Source: Planctomycetota bacterium | GTDB lineage: Bacteria > Planctomycetota > Planctomycetia > Pirellulales > Lacipirellulaceae | Reading direction: 5' to 3' | Assembly (NCBI GenBank): GCA_013286045.1 | Contig: JABDGM010000023.1 | Coordinates: forward strand, 1 to 48,938 | DNA length: 48,938 nucleotides | Part shown: positions 34,815 to 44,952 of the stretch, piece after piece | Numbering within the stretch: the stretch's first letter is position 1 | Layout of the letters: the number at the start of each line of letters is the position of its first letter | Position numbers and translations under genes: made by a program | The notes under the pieces: model-generated | Databases searched by the model: none | What the model was told of the DNA's origin: nothing | The model's input: only the letters and a program-made list of their open reading frames with translations

Positions 34815-37800
34815 ATGCAACTGCTTCAACCGCCCGCACGAACCAGGGAGGCTGTATCTCGATATCTCGGGCTGGCAGCTTTTTTGATTGTGTTCTGCGC
34901 CGCCATTTGGCAGTTCAATCTCGGAACTGCGTCGGGCCAACAGCAGATCATTCGCCAGGGCCAACCGCTCGATCCCCGAAACCGGCAGCCGGTAAGCGAT
35001 CAGGATGCAGTGGCCGGTGTTTACTTGCCGACCGATCGCGCACTCTCTCGCGCGGTCACGCGCGCCCGCGAACGGCTAAAGGCCCACGAATACCATGAAG
35101 TCCTGCCGTTCCTCCAGGGAATTCTTTCTCGCGACGAAGACTCCTTCTTGGAACGGGCGGGTAACGATCGGGCCGAGCTCGGGTTGAAAGCCGCCGCGCA
35201 GCAAATGATAAGCGAGCTGCCGCCGGAGGGACGCGATGCGTACGAGTTGCTTCAAGGTCCGGCGGCGAGGCGCCAACTCGAGTCTGCACTGAACGCGGGT
35301 GATCGCGACGGCATTGCAAAAGTCGTCAGACAATTCTTCCACACCAGCGCCGGCTACGAAGCAACGTTCTTGTTAGCTCAAATCGAGGCGGACCAAGGTC
35401 ACCGCCTCGCCGCAGCACAACTGTATCGAGATCTCATCGAAACGCCGCAAGCGGCCACGCGCTTTGAACCGCAGTTATCGGTCGCCGCAGCGTTAAATCA
35501 GTTGGCCGCCGATCAACCCGAAGCAGCTTCGGCAACGATTCATGCGCTCCTGCAGCAAAACCCAACGAACTCGCTTACGCTGTTCGGAAAGAATGTCTCA
35601 TTACCATCGGAAATGGCAGATCCTCTTGCCTGGCTTGCCAGCCTGGTTGGCGAAGTAAAGCCGGCGACCCCGACGAATGGCAACTGGCTCACCGTGCGCG
35701 GCGACGCATCTCGCAACGTTCAAGTTCCCGGCGGCGAGCCTCATCTGCGGCCACGCTGGGAAGCCCGGGTAGTGAACGAACCATCGATCGAGTCGTTCAT
35801 CACGAATCGCACCAATGACTTTTTGCAGCGCGGTGTGGTCGCACTTCCAGGCGCCCGGCCGATTGCGGTCGGCGATGTGATCGTCATGCGGACCCCGAAT
35901 AACATCGTGGCCGTCGACTGGCAAACCGGCAAACGTATTTGGGAGACAAGAGACGAACAAGAGTCCGATACAGAAGATACGTCCGCCGACCTGACGCCGG
36001 GCGTCGATCGCGATCAGCTGGCCGGCCAAGCCCACCCCCTGGAAGAGCGGATGTGGGACGATGCATTAGCCACCGCGATATCCAGCGATGGTTCGCGCGT
36101 CTTCGTGGTTCGAGGAACACAGCCTTCGCGCGATGACGAAGTAACCCCCTGGCAAGTGAACGCCTTCGGTCGCAGTCCGCTCGGCGGCGAAACCCCGAAT
36201 CCAACTAATCAGCTTGCAGCTTATGACCTCGCCACCCAGGGAAAACTCGCGTGGGAACTAGATGGTTCGCGAACCACCGGCCCTTTCGCGGGCGCATTCT
36301 TTCTCGGCCCCCCTTTGGCAATCGATAGCAACCTGTTCGTCATTGCGGAGATTCGCGGCGCCCTTTACCTGATGGCACTTGAGCCAGCGACGGGCCACGT
36401 CGCTTGGCAGCAGCAACTCGTCCGCTTGGAGCAAGGCATCTCGGCCGATCCGAGTCGACGGCGCGTAGGCGCAATTCCATCCTATTCGAGCGGCATTCTC
36501 GTATGCCCAACGAGCGCTAGCGCCGCAATTGGCATCGACGTAGTCAAGCGCCAGTTCGCTTGGGTCTATCGCTATCCGCGCGAAGCGACATCCGGCAACG
36601 AAGCCCGCAACCTTTGGCAACAACAACAAGCAATCGCCCAAGGCCAATTACTGCGAACCAACGATCAGTGGCTTGATAATTCCGCCGTCATAGCCGATGG
36701 CCGCGTGCTGCTGACACCGCCTGAATCGGCAGAGATTCATTGCCTCGATCTCCAAAGTGGCAAGCAGCTGTGGAAGCGCCGGCAGGGCGAATCATTGTTC
36801 ATCGGCGGCGTGGATCATGGCACGGTATTGCTCATCGGCAGTCAGACTTTCCAAGGGCTCAAATTGTCCGACGGCACTCCGGCCTGGAAACAAGAGAGCT
36901 TACCACTGCCCCCCAATGTTCTGCCTGCGGGCCAAGGATACGTCAGCCAAGGCAAGTACTACCTGCCACTCACTTCCGGACAGATTGCCGAAATCGATAT
37001 GGCATCTGGGGCGATATCGAACAAAGAGCCGAACAACCCTGCGTTGTCCTTAGGCCACCTGATTTGCTATCGCGGCAGCGTCCTGTCTCAGTCTGCCCTG
37101 CTGCTCGACAAGTTCGATCAGCTTGATTTGCTGCAGAAGCGCACCGAGGCAGCGCTCACTCAAAATCCCGACGATGCCGCCGCCCTGCGCGAACTTGCTG
37201 AAATCAAAGGAACTGCTGGCGATAGGCAAGAGGCCATCAAGCTGCTGAAACATGCGCTGGCGCTCGCGCCAAACGACGCACTCTGCCAGGAGACGTTAGC
37301 CGATTTGCTGCTTCAAGGCTTAGCAAGCGATTTTGCCGCTTATCAAGCCGATATCCCACTGCTCACCGGGTTAATCCATACCCGCGCCCAACACATCGAA
37401 TTACTCCGCATCATGGCCGCCGGCGATGATGCGCCGGATCACCGCCTCGCGGCCTGGGATGCCTATTTGAAGCTTGCCGATTTCACCGCCGAAGAGCCGT
37501 CTTATCTACATATCGACGATCACTATACGGTCCGGAGCGATCGCTGGATTGCGAGCCAACTCGCAGCGATTTGGAATGCGGCATCGCCCAGCGAACGGGA
37601 GCAGATTTCCGAGCGCGTTTCCAAGCGTCGGCCCAATTTGGAGAATTCGTTCACCGCCGCTGAGCTGCGACATTACTTGGCTCATCTCGGCGAGCTGCCC
37701 GGCAGCGACGACGTGCGGCTGGCCTTGGCCAAATTCTTAGTCGAGCACGACCGAGCGCCCGAAGCCGAACTCGAATTGCTCCAACTTGGCGATTCGAAAG

Positions 37801-39617
37801 ATGCGGCCGTGGCAACCGCCGCAACCGACCTGCTGAAAAAATCAAATGCTAAATCGAAGCGCTCCGCCGGCCAGACGGCGGTTGCTTGGCCTCGCGGCCA
37901 CGTCGATGCGGTAACGACGTCCACCGCGGCTGCGGACGTCCAAAACCGCGCACGCGGATCGCGACTCATGCCCGAGCGCCAAAGCGGATATCGCCAGATG
38001 CGCGTTGAGCAGGAGTATGCGCCCGGTTTTTCAGACATGCAATGGTTCGTGGCCTCCGACTGCACGGAAGTTGTCGCTCGCAATTCGCTCGGCGACGATG
38101 TTTTGCATTGGCCCATCGAGCAAAGCGCCCTCAACCGCGCGCCGCGCGACAGCGGCCTTGTCCACGGCGCGCGCGTCGGCCATCTCATGTTCTTAACTGT
38201 CGGCGGCCAAGTAATCGCAATCGACGCCCGCCCGGATTCGCCAAACTCTGACGGCGACCAGCTTTGGCCCAACCGTTCGGCCGATGAATTCACGACCGAC
38301 TCCGCCCGCTTGCGACGCGGACCGAACGCCGCCCAGGCGCACCCGAGTCGACCCGTCGTATATAACGCCAAGTCGGGACGGCGACGCGTGACGGGCACCG
38401 TAGCCAATCTTGGCGGGTCGCTCGGACCGGCGACACCCTATGGCGTCGTGATCCAGGATCAGGACGAGCTGAAATGCGTTGACCCGCTCTCTGGCGCGGC
38501 CCTCTGGGCTCGCAACGATATCCCCGTCAGCTGCGAGCTCTTTGGCGATGGCGAGTTGGCTTTTGCCGCAGATGTCGCAAATCGCGTGGTATATGTCGTT
38601 GGCGTAAAAGACGGCCAACTTCTAGGCAAGCGCGAACTGCCTCGCGGGGAATGGCTTGTGACCGCTGGCCGGAATATCGGCCAGATCAATTACACAACCA
38701 ATCATGGCAATCGCGTCATCTCCGTCACGATCACCGACATCTGGACGCAGAAGCAGATCTACGCGGCAGACTTGCCGATTTCTTCGCAAGTTGCCACCGT
38801 CGAGCCGAATGCCATCGCAATTTTTGAACCGTCCGGAGCGTTTCACCTGATCGATGCAGAAACCGGCCACGCCCTGCTCGATCAAAAGCTCGAGCCGGTG
38901 AATGACCTTCAATCCATTCAAACCCTCCGCTTCGAAGATGACTTCTACTTGTTCGTTTCGGGCCCCGTCCAACCGCAATTCAGACCGATCGGCCAGCCGA
39001 ATGATTACCCAATGACCAGCGGTCAGGTTTACGCCTTCAGCCTTAAGAGTGGCGAACCCCTGTGGCCTGGTCCGGCGCTGGTGCGAAATCGCGGAATCAT
39101 TTTCCAACAGCCGAGCGATATCCCGCTGCTAGTTTTCGCCGATCGACAAATGACGCGCGACGCCATGAACGGCGGAGGTTCGCAGCTTCGCCTGTTGTGT
39201 CTCGATCGCCGAACCGGCGAGACCGCGTATCGAAACGATGCCCTTCCCGATACCTCGATCGCGCGTTTTCGAATCCGCGGCGAAACCGATTCGAAACCGA
39301 TCGTTGCCGTCGAGATGAATGCCGGTATCCTGCAATTGGCGGTCACCGATCGCCCGCGCCCGCCACGACCTCCCGCGAACGATGACCTAGAAGCAACCCG
39401 CGAAATCACCGAACGCGGCCTCCGCGGCTTGGGGCAGCGTCTAGGCACGGCGCTGCGCAACGCGCTCGATCGCCCGCAGCCGCTGCCGCCAAATCAGCAG
39501 CGTCCTAACCCGGCGCCGCAGCAAGTCCAGCCGCAGCCGCAATCCGCCATCAAAGCACAGCCGCAGGGTGGTTCGCGACCCGCGCCCGAACCTACGCCAG
39601 CCACGGACGACAATTGA
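34815..39617 (+). CDS. Giant exported TPR / PQQ-like beta-propeller protein
   Basis: About 1600 residues. A signal or anchor segment (AVSRYLGLAAFLIVFCAAIW) is near residues 15-35. Residues about 60-280 are TPR-like helices (QLYRDLIETPQAATRF and similar). Residues about 295-760 form a PQQ-like propeller with blades such as IVAVDWQTGKRIWE, LAAYDLATQGKLAWEL, ALEPATGHVAWQQQL and HCLDLQSGKQLWKRR. TPRs return near 770-850 (NPDDAAALRELAEIKG). A second propeller spans about 1080-1510 (KCVDPLSGAALWARN, LIDAETGHALLDQKL, LCLDRRTGETAYRN). The end is Pro/Gln-rich. It probably acts as an envelope scaffold, with no enzyme motif visible. AAGGA precedes the ATG. The next gene starts 17 bases on. Confidence 0.88.
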   Translation: MQLLQPPARTREAVSRYLGLAAFLIVFCAAIWQFNLGTASGQQQIIRQGQPLDPRNRQPVSDQDAVAGVYLPTDRALSRAVTRARERLKAHEYHEVLPFLQGILSRDEDSFLERAGNDRAELGLKAAAQQMISELPPEGRDAYELLQGPAARRQLESALNAGDRDGIAKVVRQFFHTSAGYEATFLLAQIEADQGHRLAAAQLYRDLIETPQAATRFEPQLSVAAALNQLAADQPEAASATIHALLQQNPTNSLTLFGKNVSLPSEMADPLAWLASLVGEVKPATPTNGNWLTVRGDASRNVQVPGGEPHLRPRWEARVVNEPSIESFITNRTNDFLQRGVVALPGARPIAVGDVIVMRTPNNIVAVDWQTGKRIWETRDEQESDTEDTSADLTPGVDRDQLAGQAHPLEERMWDDALATAISSDGSRVFVVRGTQPSRDDEVTPWQVNAFGRSPLGGETPNPTNQLAAYDLATQGKLAWELDGSRTTGPFAGAFFLGPPLAIDSNLFVIAEIRGALYLMALEPATGHVAWQQQLVRLEQGISADPSRRRVGAIPSYSSGILVCPTSASAAIGIDVVKRQFAWVYRYPREATSGNEARNLWQQQQAIAQGQLLRTNDQWLDNSAVIADGRVLLTPPESAEIHCLDLQSGKQLWKRRQGESLFIGGVDHGTVLLIGSQTFQGLKLSDGTPAWKQESLPLPPNVLPAGQGYVSQGKYYLPLTSGQIAEIDMASGAISNKEPNNPALSLGHLICYRGSVLSQSALLLDKFDQLDLLQKRTEAALTQNPDDAAALRELAEIKGTAGDRQEAIKLLKHALALAPNDALCQETLADLLLQGLASDFAAYQADIPLLTGLIHTRAQHIELLRIMAAGDDAPDHRLAAWDAYLKLADFTAEEPSYLHIDDHYTVRSDRWIASQLAAIWNAASPSEREQISERVSKRRPNLENSFTAAELRHYLAHLGELPGSDDVRLALAKFLVEHDRAPEAELELLQLGDSKDAAVATAATDLLKKSNAKSKRSAGQTAVAWPRGHVDAVTTSTAAADVQNRARGSRLMPERQSGYRQMRVEQEYAPGFSDMQWFVASDCTEVVARNSLGDDVLHWPIEQSALNRAPRDSGLVHGARVGHLMFLTVGGQVIAIDARPDSPNSDGDQLWPNRSADEFTTDSARLRRGPNAAQAHPSRPVVYNAKSGRRRVTGTVANLGGSLGPATPYGVVIQDQDELKCVDPLSGAALWARNDIPVSCELFGDGELAFAADVANRVVYVVGVKDGQLLGKRELPRGEWLVTAGRNIGQINYTTNHGNRVISVTITDIWTQKQIYAADLPISSQVATVEPNAIAIFEPSGAFHLIDAETGHALLDQKLEPVNDLQSIQTLRFEDDFYLFVSGPVQPQFRPIGQPNDYPMTSGQVYAFSLKSGEPLWPGPALVRNRGIIFQQPSDIPLLVFADRQMTRDAMNGGGSQLRLLCLDRRTGETAYRNDALPDTSIARFRIRGETDSKPIVAVEMNAGILQLAVTDRPRPPRPPANDDLEATREITERGLRGLGQRLGTALRNALDRPQPLPPNQQRPNPAPQQVQPQPQSAIKAQPQGGSRPAPEPTPATDDN

Positions 39618-39634
39618 TCCAAAGGACGGCAATC

Positions 39635-40684
39635 ATGTCGATCAACCCCAAAACTCTCGCCGCGCTCGTTATTGCGCTTGCGGCGTTGGCACCCAGCTTG
39701 TGCGCCCGAGCCGCGGTCGAAGACCCGCGCGCACGCAAAGTTATCAGCGAAGGCCTCGATTACCTCGCCTACAATCAACACAAGCTAGGCCACTGGACCG
39801 CCCAAGGGCGCTACCCAACCGCCATGACCGCACTCGCCGGCTTGGCCTTTTTAAGCGAGGGTTCCACCACCACCCAGGGCAAGTACGCCGACAACATCCG
39901 CCGCGCTGTCGAATACATAGTCCGCCAAAGTCGCCCCAACGGCCTCATCGGCGATCCGGTGCGCGACGATCGCTACACCTACGGTCACGGCTTTTCGATG
40001 CTCTTTCTCTCGCAAGTGCTGGGAGATGAGGAAGACGAGGATCGCCGCGCCGAGCTTGTGGATGTGCTCACTCGCGCCGTACAGTTCACCGGCCAAGCCC
40101 AAACGCAAGCTGGCGGTTGGGGCTACGTCAGCGCAAAAGACGGCGGCGGCTTCGACGAAGGATCCACCACAATCACGCAAGTGCAAGGCCTCCGCGGCTG
40201 CCGCAACGCCGGAATTCCTGTTCCAAAAGAAATCATCGACAAGGCGGTACAATACATCAAAGACTGCACGCTGCCGGAGGGCGGAGTGCAATACAGCTCC
40301 AAAGGGGGCGGCGGCCGCCCCGCAATCACTGCCGCAGCCATCGCATGCCTCTTTAACGCCGGCGACTACGATGACGACCTTGTCCCGCGCATGATGAAGT
40401 ACTGCGAGCAAAACCTCACTTCAGATAATCGCAACAGCTACGGCCATTGGCACTACGCCCACTTCTACTATGCCCAAGTCCAATATCGCGAAGGTGGCGA
40501 AAAGTGGGAGCACTACCGCGACGAAGTGCAAGCCAAGCTGCTCCGCGAAGCTGCCGAGGTGAAGCTCGGCGATAAAACCGGCGTCGAGTGGACCCAAGGC
40601 TACGTCGGCCCTATTTATACAACGGCGCTAAACCTGATCATTCTACAGTTAGACAACGCTTGCTTGCCCATCTATCAGCGCTAA
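39635..40684 (+). CDS. Exported terpenoid-cyclase-fold (alpha/alpha toroid) protein
   Basis: About 349 residues. A signal peptide ([21 protein letters not shown]) is followed by a repeat protein like the prenyltransferase/squalene-cyclase superfamily. QW-type motifs QxxxGxW occur as QHKLGHW and QTQAGGW, followed by [34 protein letters not shown] (in outline) and [15 protein letters not shown]. Export and the lack of a proper DxDDTA cyclase motif argue against terpene synthesis, so a binding or structural role is more likely. AAGGA precedes the ATG. It sits between the giant propeller gene and moxR, with gaps of 17 and 34 bases, so co-transcription is likely. Confidence 0.85.
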   Translation: MSINPKTLAALVIALAALAPSLCARAAVEDPRARKVISEGLDYLAYNQHKLGHWTAQGRYPTAMTALAGLAFLSEGSTTTQGKYADNIRRAVEYIVRQSRPNGLIGDPVRDDRYTYGHGFSMLFLSQVLGDEEDEDRRAELVDVLTRAVQFTGQAQTQAGGWGYVSAKDGGGFDEGSTTITQVQGLRGCRNAGIPVPKEIIDKAVQYIKDCTLPEGGVQYSSKGGGGRPAITAAAIACLFNAGDYDDDLVPRMMKYCEQNLTSDNRNSYGHWHYAHFYYAQVQYREGGEKWEHYRDEVQAKLLREAAEVKLGDKTGVEWTQGYVGPIYTTALNLIILQLDNACLPIYQR

Positions 40685-40718
40685 CGTTGAGACAAATCAA
40701 CCCAGGACCAATCAACTG

Positions 40719-41765
40719 ATGACCGATACCAACGGACACGACGCCTCTATCGCCCGCCTCGGCTCGGCGATCGGCCAAATCAAAGAGCAGCTTTCGCGCG
40801 TCATCGTCGGCCAAAACGACGTAATCGAGCAAATGCTCATCGCCCTCTTTGCCCGGGGTCATTGCTTGCTGGAAGGGGTACCGGGACTGGCGAAAACGCT
40901 GCTCGTAAGCACGCTGGCGCGCTCGCTGAATCTTACGTTCAGCCGCATCCAGTTCACGCCGGATTTGATGCCCGCGGACATCACTGGCACCGATATCATC
41001 GAAGAAAATCGTTCCACCGGTCAGCGCGACATGCGGTTCCTCGCCGGCCCAATCTTCTCGCACGTCATCTTGGCCGATGAAATCAACCGCACGCCGCCCA
41101 AAACGCAGGCGGCGCTTCTCGAGGCGATGCAAGAGCGGCAAGTCACGGTGGGCCGCATTCGGCATCAAATGTCCGACCCATTCCTGGTGCTCGCCACGCA
41201 AAACCCGATCGAACAGGAAGGCACTTATCCGCTTCCTGAAGCACAGCAAGACCGCTTCATGTTCAAAGTGATCGTCACCTACCCGAGCTTTCAAGAAGAG
41301 TTCGAGGTGGCCCGCCGCACCACGGGCGGAGCGGCCGAACAAGTCGAGGCGGTCCTGTCACCCGACGAAATTCGCCAGCTGCAAGATTTGGTGCGCGCGG
41401 TGCCGATTAGTGATCACCTCATTCGCTACACGCTAGCTCTCGTCCGCCAAACGCGCGTACGCGAGGAAGGCGTACCTGAGTTCACCCGCGATCAACTCGC
41501 CTGGGGCGCCGGCCCGCGGGCCACGCAATTCTTGATTCTCGGCGCCAAAGCCCGCGCTCTTGTTTATGGGCGGCCCCACGTCGCGCTCGAAGACATCCGC
41601 GCTCTCGCCAAACCGGTCCTTCGCCATCGCATCGTGGTAAATTTCGCCGCCGAGAGCGACGGCATTACCAGCGATCACATCATCGACCAGCTCCTCGACG
41701 TCACCCCCACCCACGAAAACGAACTCATCAATGACGGCCGCTTCCAAAAGATCTTTGCATCCTGA
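40719..41765 (+). CDS. MoxR-family AAA+ ATPase
   Basis: About 348 residues. The Walker A region is [10 protein letters not shown] with Lys59, the usual MoxR variant. Walker B is [24 protein letters not shown] (in outline) with Asp120-Glu121. [22 protein letters not shown] is the sensor 1/arginine finger region of MoxR proteins. MoxR ATPases act as chaperones for proteins with VWA domains, for example metal insertion or complex assembly. Here the next three genes encode DUF58 and VWA proteins, the expected partners. The 3' end overlaps the DUF58 gene by 35 bases. It is cytoplasmic. Confidence 0.95.
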   Translation: MTDTNGHDASIARLGSAIGQIKEQLSRVIVGQNDVIEQMLIALFARGHCLLEGVPGLAKTLLVSTLARSLNLTFSRIQFTPDLMPADITGTDIIEENRSTGQRDMRFLAGPIFSHVILADEINRTPPKTQAALLEAMQERQVTVGRIRHQMSDPFLVLATQNPIEQEGTYPLPEAQQDRFMFKVIVTYPSFQEEFEVARRTTGGAAEQVEAVLSPDEIRQLQDLVRAVPISDHLIRYTLALVRQTRVREEGVPEFTRDQLAWGAGPRATQFLILGAKARALVYGRPHVALEDIRALAKPVLRHRIVVNFAAESDGITSDHIIDQLLDVTPTHENELINDGRFQKIFAS

Positions 41766-42633
41766 GGTGATCAAGCGGATCGGTCGCCTCGAGATTCGCG
41801 CACGTCACATCGTCGAAGGGCTGCTCAGCGGCATGCATCGCAGTCCGTACTTCGGGCAAAGCGTCGAGTTCCTGCAGCACCGCGAGTACGCCCGTGGCGA
41901 CGACCTCCGCCGCGTCGATTGGAAGGTGTGGGCGAAGCAAGACCGCCTGTACGTCAAACAATTTGAAGAGGATACGAATCTCCGCTGCTGCCTGCTCGTC
42001 GACACGTCGGCCAGCATGGAGTACGGTTCTGGCCCGCTCACCAAGTGCGACTACGCCATCACAGCCGCTTCCGCGCTTGCGTACTTGCTGTTGCGCCAGC
42101 AAGACTCAGTCGGCTGCGCAGTATTCGACGAAACGGTTCGCCAGACGATTCCGCTCCGCACCAGCACGAACCACCTGAATACCATCGTCCGCGCATTGGA
42201 ACAGCGTGAACCACGCGAAAAGACAAAGCTTTACGACGTCCTCGCCCGTGTCGCCGAAACGTACCCCCGCCGCGGCATGATGGTCCTCATCTCTGACCTG
42301 TTCGTCGACCCCGCCGACGTTCAACGCGGCCTCCGCCTGCTCCGCCAGCGCGGCCACGACGTGCTCGTCCTCCACGTCCTCGACGACGACGAGCTCGACT
42401 TCCCATTCGCCCGCCCTGCCCGGTTCGAAGGGCTGGAAACTGCCGACGCGCTGACCTGCAACCCCCGCGCTCTGCGCGAAGGCTACCTCGCCGCGCTCGA
42501 ACAATTTCTCGCCACCGTGCGACACAATTGCGCTCGCGACAACGTCGACTATGCCCTCATCCGCACCAGCATGCCACTCGATGCCGCACTAACGTCCTTC
42601 CTCAGACACCGCCTTCGCGAGCGGCAGCGATAA
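41731..42633 (+). CDS. DUF58 domain protein (VWA-related), MoxR partner
   Basis: About 300 residues. The conserved DUF58 core reads [20 protein letters not shown] (about residues 50-69), then [12 protein letters not shown], whose Asp91-x-Ser93-x-Ser95 is a MIDAS-like metal site. [16 protein letters not shown] continues the VWA-like fold. No membrane segment or signal peptide is seen, so it should act in the cytoplasm or at the inner membrane face. The ATG lies inside the moxR 3' end (35-base overlap), which suggests translational coupling. The gene is followed by the BatA-like gene after 3 bases. Confidence 0.93.
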   Translation: MTAASKRSLHPEVIKRIGRLEIRARHIVEGLLSGMHRSPYFGQSVEFLQHREYARGDDLRRVDWKVWAKQDRLYVKQFEEDTNLRCCLLVDTSASMEYGSGPLTKCDYAITAASALAYLLLRQQDSVGCAVFDETVRQTIPLRTSTNHLNTIVRALEQREPREKTKLYDVLARVAETYPRRGMMVLISDLFVDPADVQRGLRLLRQRGHDVLVLHVLDDDELDFPFARPARFEGLETADALTCNPRALREGYLAALEQFLATVRHNCARDNVDYALIRTSMPLDAALTSFLRHRLRERQR

Positions 42634-42636
42634 GAC

Positions 42637-44952
42637 ATGTCCTTCCTATTCCCCACGCTGCTTACGATCGGTCTGCCGCTGATCGCCGTCCCCATCTTGA
42701 TCCACCTGATCAATTTGCGCCGGCAGCAGCGCATTCGCTGGGCGGCAATGCAATTCCTGATGGAAAGCCAGCGCCGCAATCGCCGGTGGATCTTTCTCAA
42801 GCAGCTATTGCTCCTGCTCGCGCGAATGAGCGTGATAGCCGTTCTCGTGCTGATGCTCGCGCATCTCGTGCTTCGCAACGAGTGGCTGAGTCTGCTGGGT
42901 CGCGGCACCACGCACCACCTTGTGCTGCTCGATGACAGCTACTCGATGAGCGACCGCTGGAACGAAACGACCGCCCTTAACGAAGGCAAGCGCGCCGTAC
43001 AGGCCATCGTCGATCAGGCTGCTCAACAATCCGATACCCAGCTCATCACACTCATGCGGTTCTCTGAGGCCGCCCGCCTCTCCGCGACCGTGCAACCGAA
43101 GATTTTGGCCGAGCGGATCAACGACTCATTTCGCAGCCGCTTGGAATCGCTCCTCGCCGGTTGGGAACCGTCCGAAACCGACGTCGGCCCCGCCGACGCC
43201 CTGAAAGCTATCCCCCGCCTCCCGCTGGGAGACAACGACCAATCGCTCATCGTTTACTTGATCAGCGATTTTCGCGCCCGACAGTTTTCGAGCGCCACCG
43301 AAATTCGAAAACTGCTGACCGACCTCAAGGACAAGGAACACGTCGCGCAAACCCACCTCGTCCGCTGCGTTCGCGAAGCTCGGCCAAACCTCGCCATCAA
43401 ATCGCTCAAGCCCGAATCGGGCGTCCGCGCCGCCGGCGTCGAAATGTGGATGAGCGTCACCGTCGCGAACTACGGCGACGCTCCCGCGCGCGGCGTGACG
43501 GTCCAGCTTCAACAAGATGGCGACGCCCTGCCCGCCTTAGTGCTCGATGACATCCCGCCCCGCGATGAAATCTCGCACAAGTTCCGCGTGCAATTCGCTG
43601 GAACCGGCGCGCACTGGCTCGATGCTTCGCTCCCCGCCGACGCCGTCGCCACCGACAACCACCGTTACTACGCCTGCGACCTGCCCGCCGCGCGGCCTGT
43701 CCTTATTATCGACGGATCGCCCGACGGCCGCGGCGGCCATCAGCTCTCGCTCGCCCTCGCACCAGGCGGCAACACGCACACCGGTTGGCAGCCGCACATT
43801 GAACAGCCCGCCTTCCTCGCCGATCCCAATCGCCTCAACCAGCAAGCCGCCGTGTGTCTCATCGATGTTCCTCACTTGAACGACGATGAGCTTGCCGCGC
43901 TCGAGTCGTATGTTCAAAACGGCGGCGGTGTAGCGTTCTTCGTCGGCGCGAATATCGACCGCGCCTTCTATAACGACCGTCTCTACAAAAACGGTTCCGG
44001 CTTGTTCCCCGCGCCGCTCAAATTACCAACGCAGCTGCTCGATCGCAGCGGCGAATCAACCCCGGACGTCGAAGTAACTCAACATCCACTTTTTCAAGTT
44101 CTCGCCGGCCGCCGCAATGGCTTCTTGCCATTGCTCACCGTCGACTACTTCTATGCTTTACAAGAAGGTTGGCAGCCACCAACTGATGGCAGCGCGAAAG
44201 TCATCGCCAGCCTTCGCAACAACGCGCCCTTGGTACTCGAAAGCAAATTCGGCAAAGGCCACGTCATCACCCAACTCACGAAGCTCTCATCGGCCGAGAC
44301 CCCGCTTGGCCGCTGGACGAATTGGAGCCTTAATCCCGCCTTCCCCGTCCTAGCGAACGAGCTCGTCAGTTACCTTGCCGCTTCTCACGACGCCGACCCT
44401 CTGCTAAACATCGGCGACGACCTTGTCGTCACCGCCGAGGAAGGCAAATACGAACCTCGCTTTCGTTTCATGCTCCCCGCTCAACCCACCGCATCAAAAT
44501 CCACCGCCGGTGAATCCGCGTCCGGCGACCATGCTTCATCGGGCGGGAAACGTGCTGCCGCCTCCGTTTCCCGCCCCGAAATCGCCATCGAAGCCACCGC
44601 CGCCAACCACCAGCTCACCGCCAAACTCGAAAACCTCTCCACCAGCGGCGTCTACGAAGTCCAACTTCAGCCCACCAACGGCCCCATCGAACGCCGCGAC
44701 TTCGCCGTCAACCCGCCCACCGGCGAAGGCGACCTCGCCCTTACGTCGCCGCCCGATCTCGCTCGACAACTCGCCGGCGTCGATTACCAAATGCACGACG
44801 CCAGCGATATGTCGCTCGACTCTCAACAGCTCGCCGGTTTCCAGATGAGCGACGCCCTCCTCGGTGGTCTCATTGTGCTGCTGCTTCTCGAGCAAACGCT
44901 GGCCTACCTCGCGAGCTACCACATCAAACCGCTACGGAGTTCAACGAAATGA
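42637..44952 (+). CDS. BatA-like membrane protein with VWA domain
   Basis: About 771 residues. The double-transmembrane BatA N-terminus (FPTLLTIGLPLIAVPILIHLINLRRQ, in outline, then LLLLLARMSVIAVLVLMLAHLVL) is at residues 5-78. A VWA domain follows, with LLDDSYSMSD giving the MIDAS Asp99-x-Ser101-x-Ser103. The middle has CARDB-like beta domains (VTVANYGDAPARGVTVQLQQDGD). A C-terminal helix (ALLGGLIVLLLLEQTLAYL) anchors it again. A Ser/Ala-rich patch near residues 615-645 is probably a linker. Its stop overlaps the next start (ATGA). It is likely the membrane partner of MoxR/DUF58. Confidence 0.9.
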   Translation: MSFLFPTLLTIGLPLIAVPILIHLINLRRQQRIRWAAMQFLMESQRRNRRWIFLKQLLLLLARMSVIAVLVLMLAHLVLRNEWLSLLGRGTTHHLVLLDDSYSMSDRWNETTALNEGKRAVQAIVDQAAQQSDTQLITLMRFSEAARLSATVQPKILAERINDSFRSRLESLLAGWEPSETDVGPADALKAIPRLPLGDNDQSLIVYLISDFRARQFSSATEIRKLLTDLKDKEHVAQTHLVRCVREARPNLAIKSLKPESGVRAAGVEMWMSVTVANYGDAPARGVTVQLQQDGDALPALVLDDIPPRDEISHKFRVQFAGTGAHWLDASLPADAVATDNHRYYACDLPAARPVLIIDGSPDGRGGHQLSLALAPGGNTHTGWQPHIEQPAFLADPNRLNQQAAVCLIDVPHLNDDELAALESYVQNGGGVAFFVGANIDRAFYNDRLYKNGSGLFPAPLKLPTQLLDRSGESTPDVEVTQHPLFQVLAGRRNGFLPLLTVDYFYALQEGWQPPTDGSAKVIASLRNNAPLVLESKFGKGHVITQLTKLSSAETPLGRWTNWSLNPAFPVLANELVSYLAASHDADPLLNIGDDLVVTAEEGKYEPRFRFMLPAQPTASKSTAGESASGDHASSGGKRAAASVSRPEIAIEATAANHQLTAKLENLSTSGVYEVQLQPTNGPIERRDFAVNPPTGEGDLALTSPPDLARQLAGVDYQMHDASDMSLDSQQLAGFQMSDALLGGLIVLLLLEQTLAYLASYHIKPLRSSTK

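Noticed and set aside
40340..40400. DYDD in the toroid protein as a squalene-cyclase DxDD catalytic motif
   Set aside because: The context ([13 protein letters not shown]) lacks the TA residues of DxDDTA and looks like a surface turn between helices.
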